Origin: Cheilinus undulatus | Taxonomy: Eukaryota > Chordata > Actinopteri > Labriformes > Labridae | Direction of reading: 5' to 3' | NCBI RefSeq assembly: GCF_018320785.1 | Contig: NC_054873.1 | Coordinates: 33,942,196 to 34,006,195 of the forward strand | DNA length: 64,000 nt | Notes under the pieces: generated by a model | Told to the model about the DNA's origin: nothing | Seen by the model: the letters and a program-made list of their open reading frames with translations, nothing else | Database searches by the model: none | Made by a program: the position numbers and the translations under genes | Shown: one piece after another, positions 47,801-58,900 of the stretch | Position numbering within the stretch: the stretch's first letter is position 1 | Layout: the number at the start of each line of letters is the position of its first letter

Positions 47801-50800
47801 TTGAATTAATTTTTAAATGAAATACTGTGAACCCAGTATAGCAGTAAATATCATACAGGGAGCTGTTGGTACTAATAATACCTAGTAACAAGTATTGTGG
47901 CACACAAAATTTGAACTAGTGTTGAGGCTTTATCTGTGACTTTCTCTCATGCCACTGTTGAGGCTCTTAAGTGTACATTTCTTTTTTGCTGTCTTCTTTC
48001 TGGCATTTTAAAATTCATGTTACTAACTTTTTGGCACCTCCCAATGTGTCACATAAGGGGAATAACAGGTTTGCCATCATCTCCAGTGCCAAGAGTGAGT
48101 CTGACCTTACTTGACTGAGATGAGCGTCAAAGAGCTTGTAGTATATGCCTACACTTACAAAAAGTCCTTTCCCTTCTGCTTACATATCAATTTCAGATAG
48201 CATCAGCTTCTTCCACTTCCAGATAGCATGACAGGAATTTTTCCACTGAAGCTTCACTAACTGGAGGTGCACGATGTGGGCTAATGCACTCCTCTCCTCG
48301 CATTGATGTGCTTCCATAAAAACACATGGAGACATAAATAAAGATTAAAGCTGGTCGAATAACACATATGGGTGTGTGAGAGTATTTGATGAGTCTATCT
48401 ATCCCATTAAGGCCACACTGGCAGCACTCCCAGCGTATCCAATATTATAACTGTGTTTACAGTTAGGGACACGAGGAAACACAACTTATTTTTGTTGTTA
48501 CAACCTTGAATTCAAGGATGACTCCAAGCTGCAGCATTGAACAGACAGTATGAGATATAAGATAACAAGGGTGACTGATATTAAAGCTCAATGGTTGATG
48601 GGCACTTGTTGTTCACTTGTGGGAAAATAACCCTAAAAACAGTCTATTCAGGGTTTTATAGGGTGAATACAGATTCCAGGGAGGAAAGTGGGTGGAAGTC
48701 GTAAATTCCCATAACCTTTGATGCTATTCATGCTACAATTCAGCCATACTTTCCAGTTTCCGTTTCCATTGTTTTTCATGTAAACTTTCAGTATCTACAC
48801 ACAATCAGATAAGGGTTCTGAGAAGAAAAAGAACAAGACTTAACATGACATGAAGCAAACAAAAAGCTGCTCTTTCAAATTTCCCCCCAAGAAGTACATC
48901 TCTATGCACAATTTTCATGCATATCTCCAACATGAATCAAATCAAAAATAAGACAGAGCCTTAAATTAGTTTAATGGTCTACTGTTTGCCAAATCAACTG
49001 TTGTAATTACATCATAGAGCCTCAGTTACCTGGTGGAAATTTCAAACATTTCTGTTTGATTTTCTCTAATGCGTCTCTCCTCTTGCTGAGGCATCAGCCT
49101 GTCTTTGGGTACAGTGGAGTAGACTTTGGCGACAACAATAAGTCATGAATGATGGCAATCAGTTGTCGACAGCATAAAACAGCAGAACAAACTGCCTCCA
49201 TTAAGATGCAAGCAAAATTAATGATGTGTTATACTGCTTTCTAGGACTGTTTGAAAAGGAGCCGAAGCAGCTGGCAGCTGGTTCTTGCAAAGGATAACAA
49301 AGTAAATGATTGTATTCATGCTCACTATCATGTAATATGGTTGTTGTTAATATGTAACTGTACAGAATGGCCTACTTTCTTAATGTGGACTTGAAAATCC
49401 AAAGATACAATGTTAAACCATTGTTATTTCTGTCAATTTGAACTAAAGGTCTCTATGCTATTCAAACTCATGACAAGTCAACTTCCCTGCTCTCATATTT
49501 ATCTAGATTATTGTTAACTTTTCAGGGCCTGAACTCATCTTCTAGCTGCTGTCCAGTGGAAGGAACAAGATGTTATGTCCTAATGCACCTGCAACAAATA
49601 TAAAGCAACAAAAGCATGGCACGGACAAACTAAATAACCCCCTGGCCATGCGTCATAAGCAAGCCAAGTGCTAGAAACATGATACTGGTAAACCTACAAA
49701 AGACCTGCAAACTCTTGTGTGCTCAGTGTGGCAGATGGGAACTGTAACTTGGTATGGTACTGGCAGGCACAGCAGGAATGTGAGTCATATGACAATGCTG
49801 TTTCTATGCGGCATTACACGTCTTTCCTTACAGCTACTTTAACTCCGAGGATAACTTCAGGTCAACTTAAGACAATGCCTACAGTGCAGAATGGTGCTTC
49901 TCCACATGAAGGAACCAATAGGAATTATAAGAATTTATGTTCACGCATGCTCTGTACTCAGCACATTGGCTTGTACTTAATGGTTTTAATTAAGTAATAC
50001 CAAGTTTGAGACCATGAAAAAGTAAATCTTCAGAATATCTAAAAGGACATTACTCATTACATTTTGGTTGTGTTCTTGGGATTAAAGATTAACAAAGTGT
50101 GCACATATCGATGAGTGAATTGTCAGGACCGACCTCCCCCTCAATCCATGACTTGTACCGGTCCATCTTGTGAGATATCGTGGCATGAGATCTCGTCACA
50201 TTACTACTCTTTACTGTAACTTAAATCACTGCAGTAAAATGCCTCACCTCGTATGCATATTTGCACTGATTACTCTATTTACTATATTAATTACTAAATC
50301 AAACAATTTACCATACGCAGATGATGCAACAAATTAGCCGGCTCACTGTAACTCAAATACTGTAAGAAGGTTCTCTGTGGTAAAATGCACATTTGCAATA
50401 ATCAACTATCTAGATGATCTTATCTTCCTCGTATAAATCTGCCCACATCCTTACATATATTACTCTTCTGATCATGTCTAGTCAGTATCCTTGCACATCT
50501 TGCAACCATACTATCAATGCACATAGACTTCTATATACTAGAAAAAACTGTAAGAGCTTGTACGTATTCAAATCTTAATTTTTAATTTTTCAGTTTTATT
50601 TATTTTTTGTATTGTACACTGAAAACAAAGCTAACCAGAGTCAAAGTCCTTGTTGTGTAAGCATACTTGGCCAATAAAGCTGAATCTGATTCTATAGATG
50701 CAGGACAAAAAAAATCATCATAAAATGTTCAGCTCTTACAGCGTTACTTTATTTTATCCCAGTCAGTGTTTTATTGTGTAACATAAAAATACTCATTGGG

Positions 50801-52465
50801 TGCTGAGCAGTGTGCGGACCTTTTCCCTTTTCTCTGCAGCTTTCTTGGGATCTTATCCTCTTTATATGCTTGTTTTCTCATGGTGATCAGTTACTGTTTT
50901 TTTTTCTCTGGATTTTGAGAAATTAACATGTTGTCACAGTAAAACTAAGTTGCATTATTACCCAGAGATGGTGAAATAAACAAGTTGAGATGTCAAAAAA
51001 TCAACCAAAATGTACTGGCTATCACTGCAAAACAGAGTCAATAAATTTTATGGGTGTATTTCCCCTTAGGGCTTCAATATAGAAAAAAATAGCAATTATA
51101 TCATAATAAAGATAAAAGCAAATCGAGTCTCTTGCTGTATCTCTGGGATACAGCACACACCTGTCAGCAGGTTCAAAGTCCAATAAGATTATTATCATTA
51201 TTGTTTGTGTGGGTATAGCCTGACATATGCATTAATTGTTGCTGCTTTAATGCAGGAATAGTTAACATGGTCAGAATCCTGAGAATCATAGCTTTCTGGT
51301 GGTTTTTGACATTTTGAAAATATCTAAATAAATACCAAAAAAGAAAAAAATCACACGGCCCACCAGTGAGCTCTTGGGTTTTAAATAAAGTATGTGGTAT
51401 TGAACAACACCAAAATGTCTAACATCCAGATACCTCACGTTAACCGCAGACAGCTCTACTTTCCCCTTAATGTAATTCTGAGGTGCCAAGCATTCCCAGA
51501 ACCCGCACAAGCATCAGCATCTCTCAGGCAACCAGTCTGTATGTCAAGCATCCCTCTAAACAGGCTCCTCACACAGTGATCAAACAGACTTCACACCAGG
51601 GTTTATTAAAGGCCACGTTACAGTCACACCATCCTTCATGGCCCCCTGCAAATGGAGTAAAATTTCATTGCAAAGAAATAGGATGCTTGGGTTGTATAAA
51701 TCATTAATGAAGATGCCGTTTTTAGCCATAGGAGCTAGTTTGCTTAGTGGTTCAATGCTCAGCTATGTGGTCAAAAGACAGGCAAAACAACAGAGCCTGT
51801 ATAAGGCACGGATACTGCACAGTAAGGCAGGCAGAGCAGCTCTGCGCATGCGTTACTGGAGGGCACATGAGAGGAAAAAAAAAGACAAAAAAGGTCGTCA
51901 CGTGATAGCTTTTCTTTTTGTCAGGGAATGCCTTTGGAAATTTGAGGAATCGTCCTTTTTTTTACGTGGAATATCGAGAAGAAACCGTGTGAATAGTTGC
52001 TGCCATAATAAGCCAAAGATGGCAAGTAAAGAGCCTCTGAAATAAAAGTTTCTTCTTAGAGTCGTGAACCGACACAGAAGAACATTTAAATATACCATGG
52101 ATGTGACACGCTGACAGTAACAACGATAGTGTCGACTGGCCATGACTGAATGAATATCAAGCTAGGCTATATTTAGCGAGAAGACAGTCCTACATATTGT
52201 TAATAAAACATCACCTATATAGACAGAAAGAAAGCACTATGACTTCGAAGACTTACTTTAGCATGTTATAGCTTAATAACATATAAGGTACAACACAATA
52301 AACGCCAAGTTAACACATATCAGTATACAGTAAAACAAACAATTAGAAAACTATTATACCTTCACAAGTGTTATCATGTAGCTCAACATGCTATCATTGT
52401 TATTCCTGCTAAATTGTTAAAATACTTCCGAAGCTAATACTCACCACTGTGACCGGAGAAACCAT
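41467..52465 (-). CDS. tmem86a: TMEM86A lysoplasmalogenase, three coding exons, 237 aa
   Basis: An integral ER-membrane enzyme of the YhhN/TMEM86 family that hydrolyses the vinyl-ether bond of lysoplasmalogens, giving an aldehyde and a glycerophospho-base. Joining 52465-52445, 45156-44892 and 41894-41467 gives one 714-nt frame starting MVSPVTV|VKSEGPKLVPFF, which closely follows human TMEM86A (240 aa). The chain is hydrophobic throughout and fits about eight membrane helices. Asp82 (SALGDAFLIW) and Asp190 (MVSDLTIAVNKF) fall at the two aspartates reported as essential in the mammalian enzyme, as I recall. All junctions are GT-AG. Introns are 7.3 kb and 3.0 kb and hold several transposons. It lies head-to-head with spty2d1, as in human. 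TMEM86B is the alternative, but the N-terminus and length favour TMEM86A. Confidence 0.95.
41972..42223. mobile_element. 252-bp TTAA-type MITE in tmem86a intron 2
   Basis: Left end AGAGGGGGTATTGTGCATTT; right end, reverse complemented, AGAGGGGGTATTATACTTTT. TTAA lies on both sides (41968-41971 and 42224-42227). It has no coding capacity. It is about 75 bp from the exon 3 acceptor. Confidence 0.85.
42757..43445. mobile_element. Inverted copy of the 37640 dispersed repeat
   Basis: The right end (GATTTTCCTCACCATCATGG, then CAGAAAGCTCCCCCTTTAT) is the reverse complement of the head at 37640-37720. The T/C-rich middle (42940-43145) has GTGCCACTTTTTAACCCC units. Together they show the same element in the opposite orientation within tmem86a intron 2. 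Confidence 0.55.
44120..44292 (+). mobile_element. LINE 3' tail
   Basis: GAGGTTTCTGCCAGAAACTG, TAGTCTAGACCTGCTCTTTT, CTTAAGATAACACTTGTTAT and ATATATAAATAAGATTGAAT follow in the order seen at the 3' end of a very common fish LINE (L2-like). Only the tail is present, as expected for 5'-truncated insertion. It is in tmem86a intron 2, antisense to the gene. Confidence 0.6.
44892..45156 (-). CDS. tmem86a: tmem86a coding exon 2
   Basis: The acceptor CTTTCAG precedes and the donor GTGAGG (44891 downward) follows. It encodes residues 8-95 plus the first base of Gly96, including SSPSWFSALIKCLPIFCLW and Asp82. The exon starts 21 bases before the internal Met at 45135, which is therefore not the start. 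Confidence 0.95.
45157..46635. other. tmem86a intron 1, exon-proximal part
   Basis: Purine-rich stretches lie at 45835-45965 and 46125-46330. No exon or transposon is recognised. Confidence 0.45.
46640..47150 (+). mobile_element. Tc1-like transposase C-terminal fragment, family 1, second copy
   Basis: GTTTGGTGGAGGAGGGATGG opens the same segment as at 27080. The frame reads APPVHKARTIKSWFDEFGVE, then KQSPDLNPIKNLWDELDR, a recognisable Tc1 DDE-core end. The two copies are clearly different insertions of one family. It lies in tmem86a intron 1, antisense to the gene. Confidence 0.8.
47152..47285. repeat. GGATA/GGAAA pentanucleotide microsatellite
   Basis: Runs of AGGATAGGATAGGAT at both ends flank GGAAAGGAAAGGAAAGG and degraded CAATACAATCC units. 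Derived units such as CCATACTGTATCC continue to about 47420. Confidence 0.85.
47680..47818 (+). mobile_element. LINE 3' tail
   Basis: GACATCACTGAAAATGAGAG, then CTCAATGATTCCTCGAGATG, then TAAATAAAGGTTGAATTAAT, the standard end of a fish LINE (Rex1/L2-like). It is 5'-truncated and in tmem86a intron 1. Confidence 0.65.
47825..50115. other. tmem86a intron 1, middle
   Basis: No exon, RNA gene or repeat boundary is recognised over about 2.3 kb. Confidence 0.4.
50120..50697 (+). mobile_element. LINE 3' UTR and tail
   Basis: The end CTTGGCCAATAAAGCTGAAT, then CTGATTCT is a hallmark of fish LINE 3' tails. Upstream lies T-rich DNA with GTATTGTACACTG and CTTGCACATCTTGCAACC, as in the 3' UTR of the same class. 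The 5' limit is approximate. Confidence 0.55.
50700..52440. other. tmem86a intron 1, 5' part
   Basis: The ORF at 51638-52045 and its relatives have no recognisable domain. No second promoter or exon is supported. Confidence 0.4.
52445..52465 (-). CDS. tmem86a: tmem86a coding exon 1
   Basis: A 21-nt coding exon, ATG at 52465-52463, encoding MVSPVTV and ending at the donor GTGAGT (52444 downward). It joins in phase 0 to VKSEGPKLV. It is too short to be found by ORF length and was placed from the conserved vertebrate N-terminus. Confidence 0.9.
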
Positions 52466-52740
52466 CTCTCCCTCCGTGGTGTCCGGGTCAGTAAAAAAGC
52501 TGTTATTAGTTTAAATTTTGCTTAAAGTCCTCCTGTTTTGCTGTAGTGTTCAGGGGATGCCGATTGTTTTTGTCCTGGCTGCGGTAGGCGGTCCGTCATC
52601 CGGTAGGAGGTGAGGCTGCGTCATAATATGGGATGGATTTTTCGCCGCTGACCAATGAGAGCAGAGCAAGCGCTGGAAAAGGGGCGGGTTAAGACGGCAG
52701 GGACGCCCTGATAGGTGGAGTCTGTCTGCTGTTTACATAT
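52466..52740 (-). promoter_or_regulatory. tmem86a: tmem86a promoter and 5' UTR region
   Basis: GC content rises here against the AT-rich flanks (GGCGGTCCGTCATCCGG, GGAAAAGGGGCGGGTTAAGA). A CCAAT box (GACCAATGAG, about 52650) and a GC box (GGGGCGGG, about 52680) lie about 185-220 bp upstream of the ATG. No TATA box is evident. Confidence 0.55.
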
Positions 52741-52744
52741 CGGA

Positions 52745-53125
52745 GCAGATGGTCTTTATTTACATTTTACACAGACGGAGCTTTTTGTGAATATTCAGAC
52801 AGAGCTTATATTTGATTCATTTCAGAAATTTGCGGTGAATTAGACATTTAAAAAAAAGTGTTTAAAATAAGACAAAAGGAAATATGAACACAAATCAATG
52901 ACGATCTGACAATAAGTCCAATCATGACCTATATTTTGATGTGTTCACCCTTTTCCATTTCATTGATGTTTCGCCTGGCTGCTGTTTTTGTAGCTACTTT
53001 AATATAAGGGTCAAATTTAACCTCTTAAGAACCTGCATGTGAAAAAGAGAACATCACGTCTTGGCTTCCCTACAACAAAGTAAGAATCTCAGCTACAGGA
53101 ATTTTAGAGATAATGTCCACAAGGT
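52745..53125. other. Intergenic between divergent genes
   Basis: No recognisable element was seen. Confidence 0.4.
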
Positions 53126-53129
53126 CAAC

Positions 53130-53580
53130 TGATGTCAAAGCAATTTCCTTGAAATATCTGCGTAGTTTGCTCGACAATTTCAAGTATTTTTCATGGTATG
53201 TTTGCATTTTAATGGGAATTTTGGTCATTTGATATTAATTTTTTAGTGTAATTTCCTTTGGAATTTGTAGGTATGTATGTGATGTTGGGGGAATTTTCTC
53301 TAATTTTCAAGGAATCTCGCAGAAGAATCTGTAAATTTGCTTGAATTTTTTTTAGGAATGTAGTTGGCATTTGGGGAGGAATATTTATTGGAACGTCAAG
53401 GCAAATGACAGAATTTCACAGAAACATCTGAGGAATATTTATCTCTTTTGGGCACTTTAATCGGATAATTTTGAAATGTGTATGATTTTTTGTAGAAATG
53501 TCAGGTAAGAATTTTCTGTAATTTAGCAGTATTTGTGTGGATTTGGGAAAGGATTTTGAAAAGCTTTCAAATGATCATGT
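53130..53580. repeat. Degenerate GGAATTTT / TGTAATTT repeat
   Basis: Loose, repeated phrases such as TTTAATGGGAATTTTGGTC, GTAATTTCCTTTGGAATTTG, GGGGGAATTTTCTCTAATTT and AAGAATTTTCTGTAATTTAG give a poorly conserved array with no fixed period. Confidence 0.5.
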
Positions 53581-53584
53581 CTTA

Positions 53585-55375
53585 TTATTCACAAATAAGT
53601 GGAGAATCTAAAAAAGCATTCAAAACAAAAGTTTGGGTGTCAGGAGGACAAACGTACAATGTTTGAGTTTCTGTGGTTTCAAAACTGGATATAGGCCCAG
53701 AACTTACTCTATAGTATTGTAAAATAATGTTTTACTCCAGTAGGAATATAAAGTTTTAGTATATCATTTTACAAAGATTTGTAATTTCATATCATAATTT
53801 TCTTTAGCTCTTTTGTAATGGTGTTATTTGAATAAATGTCTCTATCCTAGATTGACTATGCTAAGTGGACCGTCTGCCCTCAGTCTCCACTTCTTCTCTT
53901 TCAAAAGCCAATAAAAGGTTTTGATGTCATTCAGAAACATGTCCTTTCTGATTGTTTTGTTATTATTATACAACCTATCATTGATGCACTCTGTTTGAAA
54001 CTATGGACATATACGATTAATTGTGATTAATTAATTACAAAGCCTATAATTATCTTTTCAACTGACTGACTAAAATCAAAAACAATATTGGTAATTCTTC
54101 TGCACCTAACTGTGTGAGTGTTTGTTTTAACTCTCCACACCCTTCTTTTTAACTAAGAACAGTCGAACAATGGTAATATTCTTAAACTTCAGGGAAACTA
54201 TAAAATAAATGTGCTGAACAATACACACCGCACTGTAAATAACTCTGTTATAACTAATTCATAATTTACCTAAGGCATATTTGTGCATAATTTTGATTCT
54301 ACGATGGTGAAAGGGTTAGTTAAGGTAATAATCATGATGAAAACCCATATTACATTTCTAGATATTTCTGAATCACTGCACAGTCAACAGTGACAGCGAC
54401 ATCATGTGGCGAAATCGTAACAAATGTTACACAAAAAAAAAAAAAAATCCCCGGAACGGATATGATGAAGGGTACAAGTAAGACAAGGCCGGAAGTATCA
54501 GTCACACGACATCTTCCGATTCTAAACACATTTAACAAATAAGTGAATGGACAGAAATGAATGCGCAAAATACATAGGTGTTTAGGTCGAAGCTCTTCTG
54601 TTAATTTTTATGTCTTAAAGATATCTTATGTTAAGCAAATCACTATTGTTGAAAAATACCGTTTAATCCCATTTGTTTAACCTTTCCCACATCCTTCACG
54701 TCATAATCCATGAAGACTGATAAACCATTGACATTTAGTAATCATTCGAGGCATGAGCTGAGAATAAAGGGCCTGTATAGACAACATCGCAGTACTAGCC
54801 TTTAGGGTTTCATAAAAGATTTTTACAATCGGCCTATATAAAATTACAGTTATTACTATTATTCATTTCATTGTAGACAGTTTATTTAGGTCAAGGCCAT
54901 TCTTGCAAAGGATACGTTTTAAAACAGCTTGGCATTTTGTTTCGTTCAGTTTACCAACATAGCAACGAAGACCAAACCAAAATACCACTTAAAGGCCTTG
55001 GTGTCTTTAGACTGCATTCAGGTGCTCCTCATTAAGCGTCGGAATTCCCATTTAAAATGAGCCCTCCGCCGACTTCGGTCTGCTTTCGGACTTTCTGTGA
55101 AAAAAATAAAAGTAATAAAAGGTATTCAAAAGTACATTTTTATTTTTAATATCATAAAATGTAGGACACCAAAAACAGAATCCAACGTAAACCTTTTAAA
55201 TAATGCCACACCACAAAAGAAAATGCGCAAACATTAGGCAATATGCAGTTAAACGTTAAATGAATCTCGAAAATTATGCAGTACATTTACTCTTTAATAT
55301 GTCTACGACTTACAGTTGTTTGGTTTCACTTGTCAGCTATCGTTTTTGTTCCGACTTTCAGAGTAATGAAAATCA
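53585..55375. other. Intergenic between divergent genes
   Basis: AT-rich DNA without exons or clear repeats. An A15 run lies near 54434. Confidence 0.4.
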
Positions 55376-55379
55376 GTCT

Positions 55380-55935
55380 CAAGTTTTCTCCGACAGCACG
55401 TGAACTCAGGATAACTCTAATCCTAAACGACGGAAGTGCGTACAAGGGAGTCCTCTCACTTCGTCACCGCACTCTCTGGACATTTTTACATATCAGTGTT
55501 TCTGGTTAGCGTTAGGTTCGTTTAAATCCGGTGTTTGCTATGGCAGAGTTTTTGTTATTTGTCTTACGGAAGGCTGTAATTGAAACATAATTTTGACGTA
55601 TTTCTCTTTAGTGTCTTGTGCCTTATCTTTGAGGAGGTACACGTTCGTGTCTCAGCTGTCTTGGTTGTCTAACGTTAGCTCACATTGAGTAAGCTAACGT
55701 TAAGTTCGCTGGCAAATGCCTACGTAAGCAGACGTAAGCAGCAAAGTATCGTCGCCTATTGAATTCACAGTTTTGTAGGGTGTTTTCCCTGTAGTAATCT
55801 GGATGTCGTTTGGTGCCACTGAACCAGCTGATTTTCCTGTTTTGAAAGCTAAAAGCTAACGGTAGCCCAAGGCTCACCCAGCTGAGTTTCGCCCTATTCA
55901 CTTCAGACAGTCCGTTCACATCACCAGCTGACAAA
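55380..55935 (+). promoter_or_regulatory. spty2d1: spty2d1 promoter and 5' UTR region
   Basis: CACGTG (55397-55402) is an E-box, and CGGAAGTG (55431-55438) is a strong ETS/GABPA-type site, common in promoters of housekeeping genes. No TATA box is evident. The transcription start is probably between about 55440 and 55900, but its position cannot be read from sequence alone. Confidence 0.5.
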
Positions 55936-55998
55936 ATGATGGATTTCGACAATATCCTGGACATTGCCTCTCAAAACCAGGGCCTCGGCTCTGTACCG
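55936..55998 (+). CDS. spty2d1: spty2d1 coding exon 1
   Basis: Encodes 21 residues, [20 protein letters not shown] and Pro, and ends at the GTAAGA donor in phase 0. ACAAA before the first ATG is an adequate context. Confidence 0.92.
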
Positions 55999-58900
55999 GT
56001 AAGATCCAAGCGTCACATTTCACATTTACTTAGCCCAAATAATGACTTTTCTATAAAACGTCAACGTTTTGAACACACATGCCGTCTGCTAGGGGGGATG
56101 TGATATGTAGCTAGCTGCTAACTTCCCCCTCGTCACACTGCATGCTAATAAATGAAGACGTTTAGCCTTTGGATGTCTCAATTTTCGACAACTTGACAAG
56201 ACATTGTATTAATAAAAACTTAAATGCAAGACCTCGCATCCCTTAAATCATTTGGAGCGAGCAAGTCAGAAACCTTTGCGTTGTGATTTAGGAAATCAGA
56301 ACTTGAAAATATCACATAACAATCATAAATACAGCTACCTGGCCACTGAGAAAACCCCAAATGATCTGCTTCATGCCTAGATTTGACTCTGAAACACTAG
56401 TCAGTGCGTTCATGTCATGCAGATCAGGAATACCCAGTATGCTGGGCTTTCAAAAAGCCAGTAGGTAGACTCTAGTCATTCAAAAAGGCTGTTGCTGTTC
56501 TTAGCTCTAAGCCAATGTAATGTGCTTTGTCATCTTACCTTAAGGTATAATTACTGAATAGGCCAACATTTTGTTTATATCAAATTCTGACTAGACTGAA
56601 GAAAATAGAGCTTATTGGTATGATTGTTTTCAAAGCTCTTAGTGGTATGGTACCTCAATAACCCTGATTTGTTTAGTAACTGCAGCCCAGTGAGATCCCT
56701 CAGATCATCAGGTATGGGCCTCATCAATGTAAAGCTAGATCAGGTGGAAGGGAATATTGTAGAACAAACCTGGTGATCTAAAGGTTTGTGGAAATTTAAT
56801 CCTCTTCAAGGGTGTTTTCTCTTTTGGCATGATTGTATCATGCCCAAGCATTGCTCCCCCACCTCTCTGGTGGTCTGCTTTTACATCATGAGAAATAATC
56901 ACTTCAAAACTCTTGATTAATCTCTGCATTTTCCTTGATAACCAAGCCAGTAGACTCATGACACCATTTATGTATTGTATTGTAACTGCAAATTGCAATA
57001 TTGCTAAGTATAATCGCACATTATTACCAAATTGTGCTGCCAGGTGCTCAAGCACACTTTCATATGTATGCAGTCAGATCCAAAAGATTGCAGGAGCATA
57101 TAGTTGGTTTGCAAATCCATAAAGAACAACAATCAACCATGTCAACTACCTACAATGACATCTGTTCATACTCTGTGTGAACTGTGAAGTTCATCCTTTG
57201 ATGATGGATATTTGTTTAATTTTTTGTTTTTTACTTCAACATTGCAGCTATTCTGGAATGGGCTGAGCTTTGCATTCAACAGGTTTTAAAGCAACAGGAG
57301 ATGTTCTGTATTACATGTTCCCTGTGCTTGAGCACAGTTGCATTTGTATTATTTGAAATTATTGAATTCTCCTTCAGCATCAATAAAGTATTTATCTGTA
57401 TCTCCTGTGGACAATGCCCTAGTGCACACAAGTTGTGTCCAAGACCTCCTCTTCAAGCAGACTCTGGCAAGGTGCCAGAGCATGGTACTACTGTGTTCAT
57501 GGTGATAAAATGAACTGGACTTTGGGGTCAGTTTTACTTGGATCTTAGCCCAGGTCCCCAATGTGAAACAGCCCTAAGAATAATTCTGAAACATTGCTGT
57601 TCCTTTCCTTGGTGTGAAATGTGCTATATATATTATTAATCCATTTTAAATTTACTGTAAATCAATTGAATTTCAATCCTGTGAGATATTCAGGCTTTTT
57701 GATTACTAGTCAGTGTTGTGATTCAGAGTCCTCCTGTCATCCTGTACCTAAGTCATATAATAGATTTCTAGATAGGTGTGAAAGTGCTCTTAATTCAGCA
57801 ATCTGCATAGTTTAATCTTTTATTTTTTTCCCCTATTTTAGCAGAAGAGGTACAGCTTACAGGTTGGACCATCTAAAAAGGACCCAAAGTCAAGAGGTGT
57901 GAATCCTGCTGCTGTGCAAGCACTACTGAAGAAGCGACACAATGAAATGAAAAAGAAAGGTAATGAAATATCATATAAGCTTTGGTCAATAGCCGCAATT
58001 TAATGGTCTACATCTACATCTTTCATTACTTGAAGTTATTAATTATTTTGTTATGAATAATTTATTCCCCCTCTCAGAAATTGACATGAAGAAACAGAAG
58101 GAAGAGCTACTGGCCAAGAGAGTCGAGCTGAAGTCAGACCGTAAAGCCCGAGCCATGGCCTCCAGAACGAAGGACAATTTCAGAGGCTACAATGGCATCC
58201 CAGTGGTAGAGACTCCTAAGAAGAGAAGAACAAAACAGGAAATGGAGCAGGAAAGATCAATGAACCAGGAAAAATCTATGAACCAGGAAAGATTTAGGAA
58301 TTACTCTGTTGACCCAGAGGATGATGAGGATAATTATGAGTATGAACAGACAGATTCAGAGTCCGATCAGGAGCCAGAGCCACTGAGACCGGGGAAGCCC
58401 TATGAGAGTGGTAGTGGTAGTAGTAAAAACTCCTTTAAGAAATCCAGTGGGCCCCCCAAAGGCGCTCCACCTCCCATAAACTTTGCAGACTTATTGAAAT
58501 TGGCTGAGAAGAAGCAGTTTGAGCCGGTTGAGTTAAAACCGAAGTCAGTGAAAAAGGAAGAGAGGCTGCGTACAGCTGATGAGATACGGGAACTGGAGGT
58601 GGAGCGACGAGCAAAGAGACCAGACAAAGATCGATTTGTAAAGGAAGAGCGGGAAAGGGACCGCAAATCTCAGTTTAGCTCAGGTTCAATGAAACAAGGC
58701 GGTGTAGAGAAGGAGCAGAAAATCAGCAAGCCACAAAAGAACTCCCTAGAAAAGCCGAGTCAGCCCAGTGGGGCGGTGAAGAAGTCACACCACATACAGA
58801 GCAGCAATAAAGGCCACTTTTCCTCCAAGCCAACTATGAGTGATAGAGACAGAGAGAGACCCAAAGTGTCCCTCAGTGATAGAGACAGACCCAAAACAAA

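Noticed and set aside
58053..58077. ATG at 58053 as the start of a 542-residue protein
   Set aside because: It lies in the intron before the CCCTCTCAG acceptor. Exons 1 and 2 supply the conserved SPTY2D1 N-terminus.
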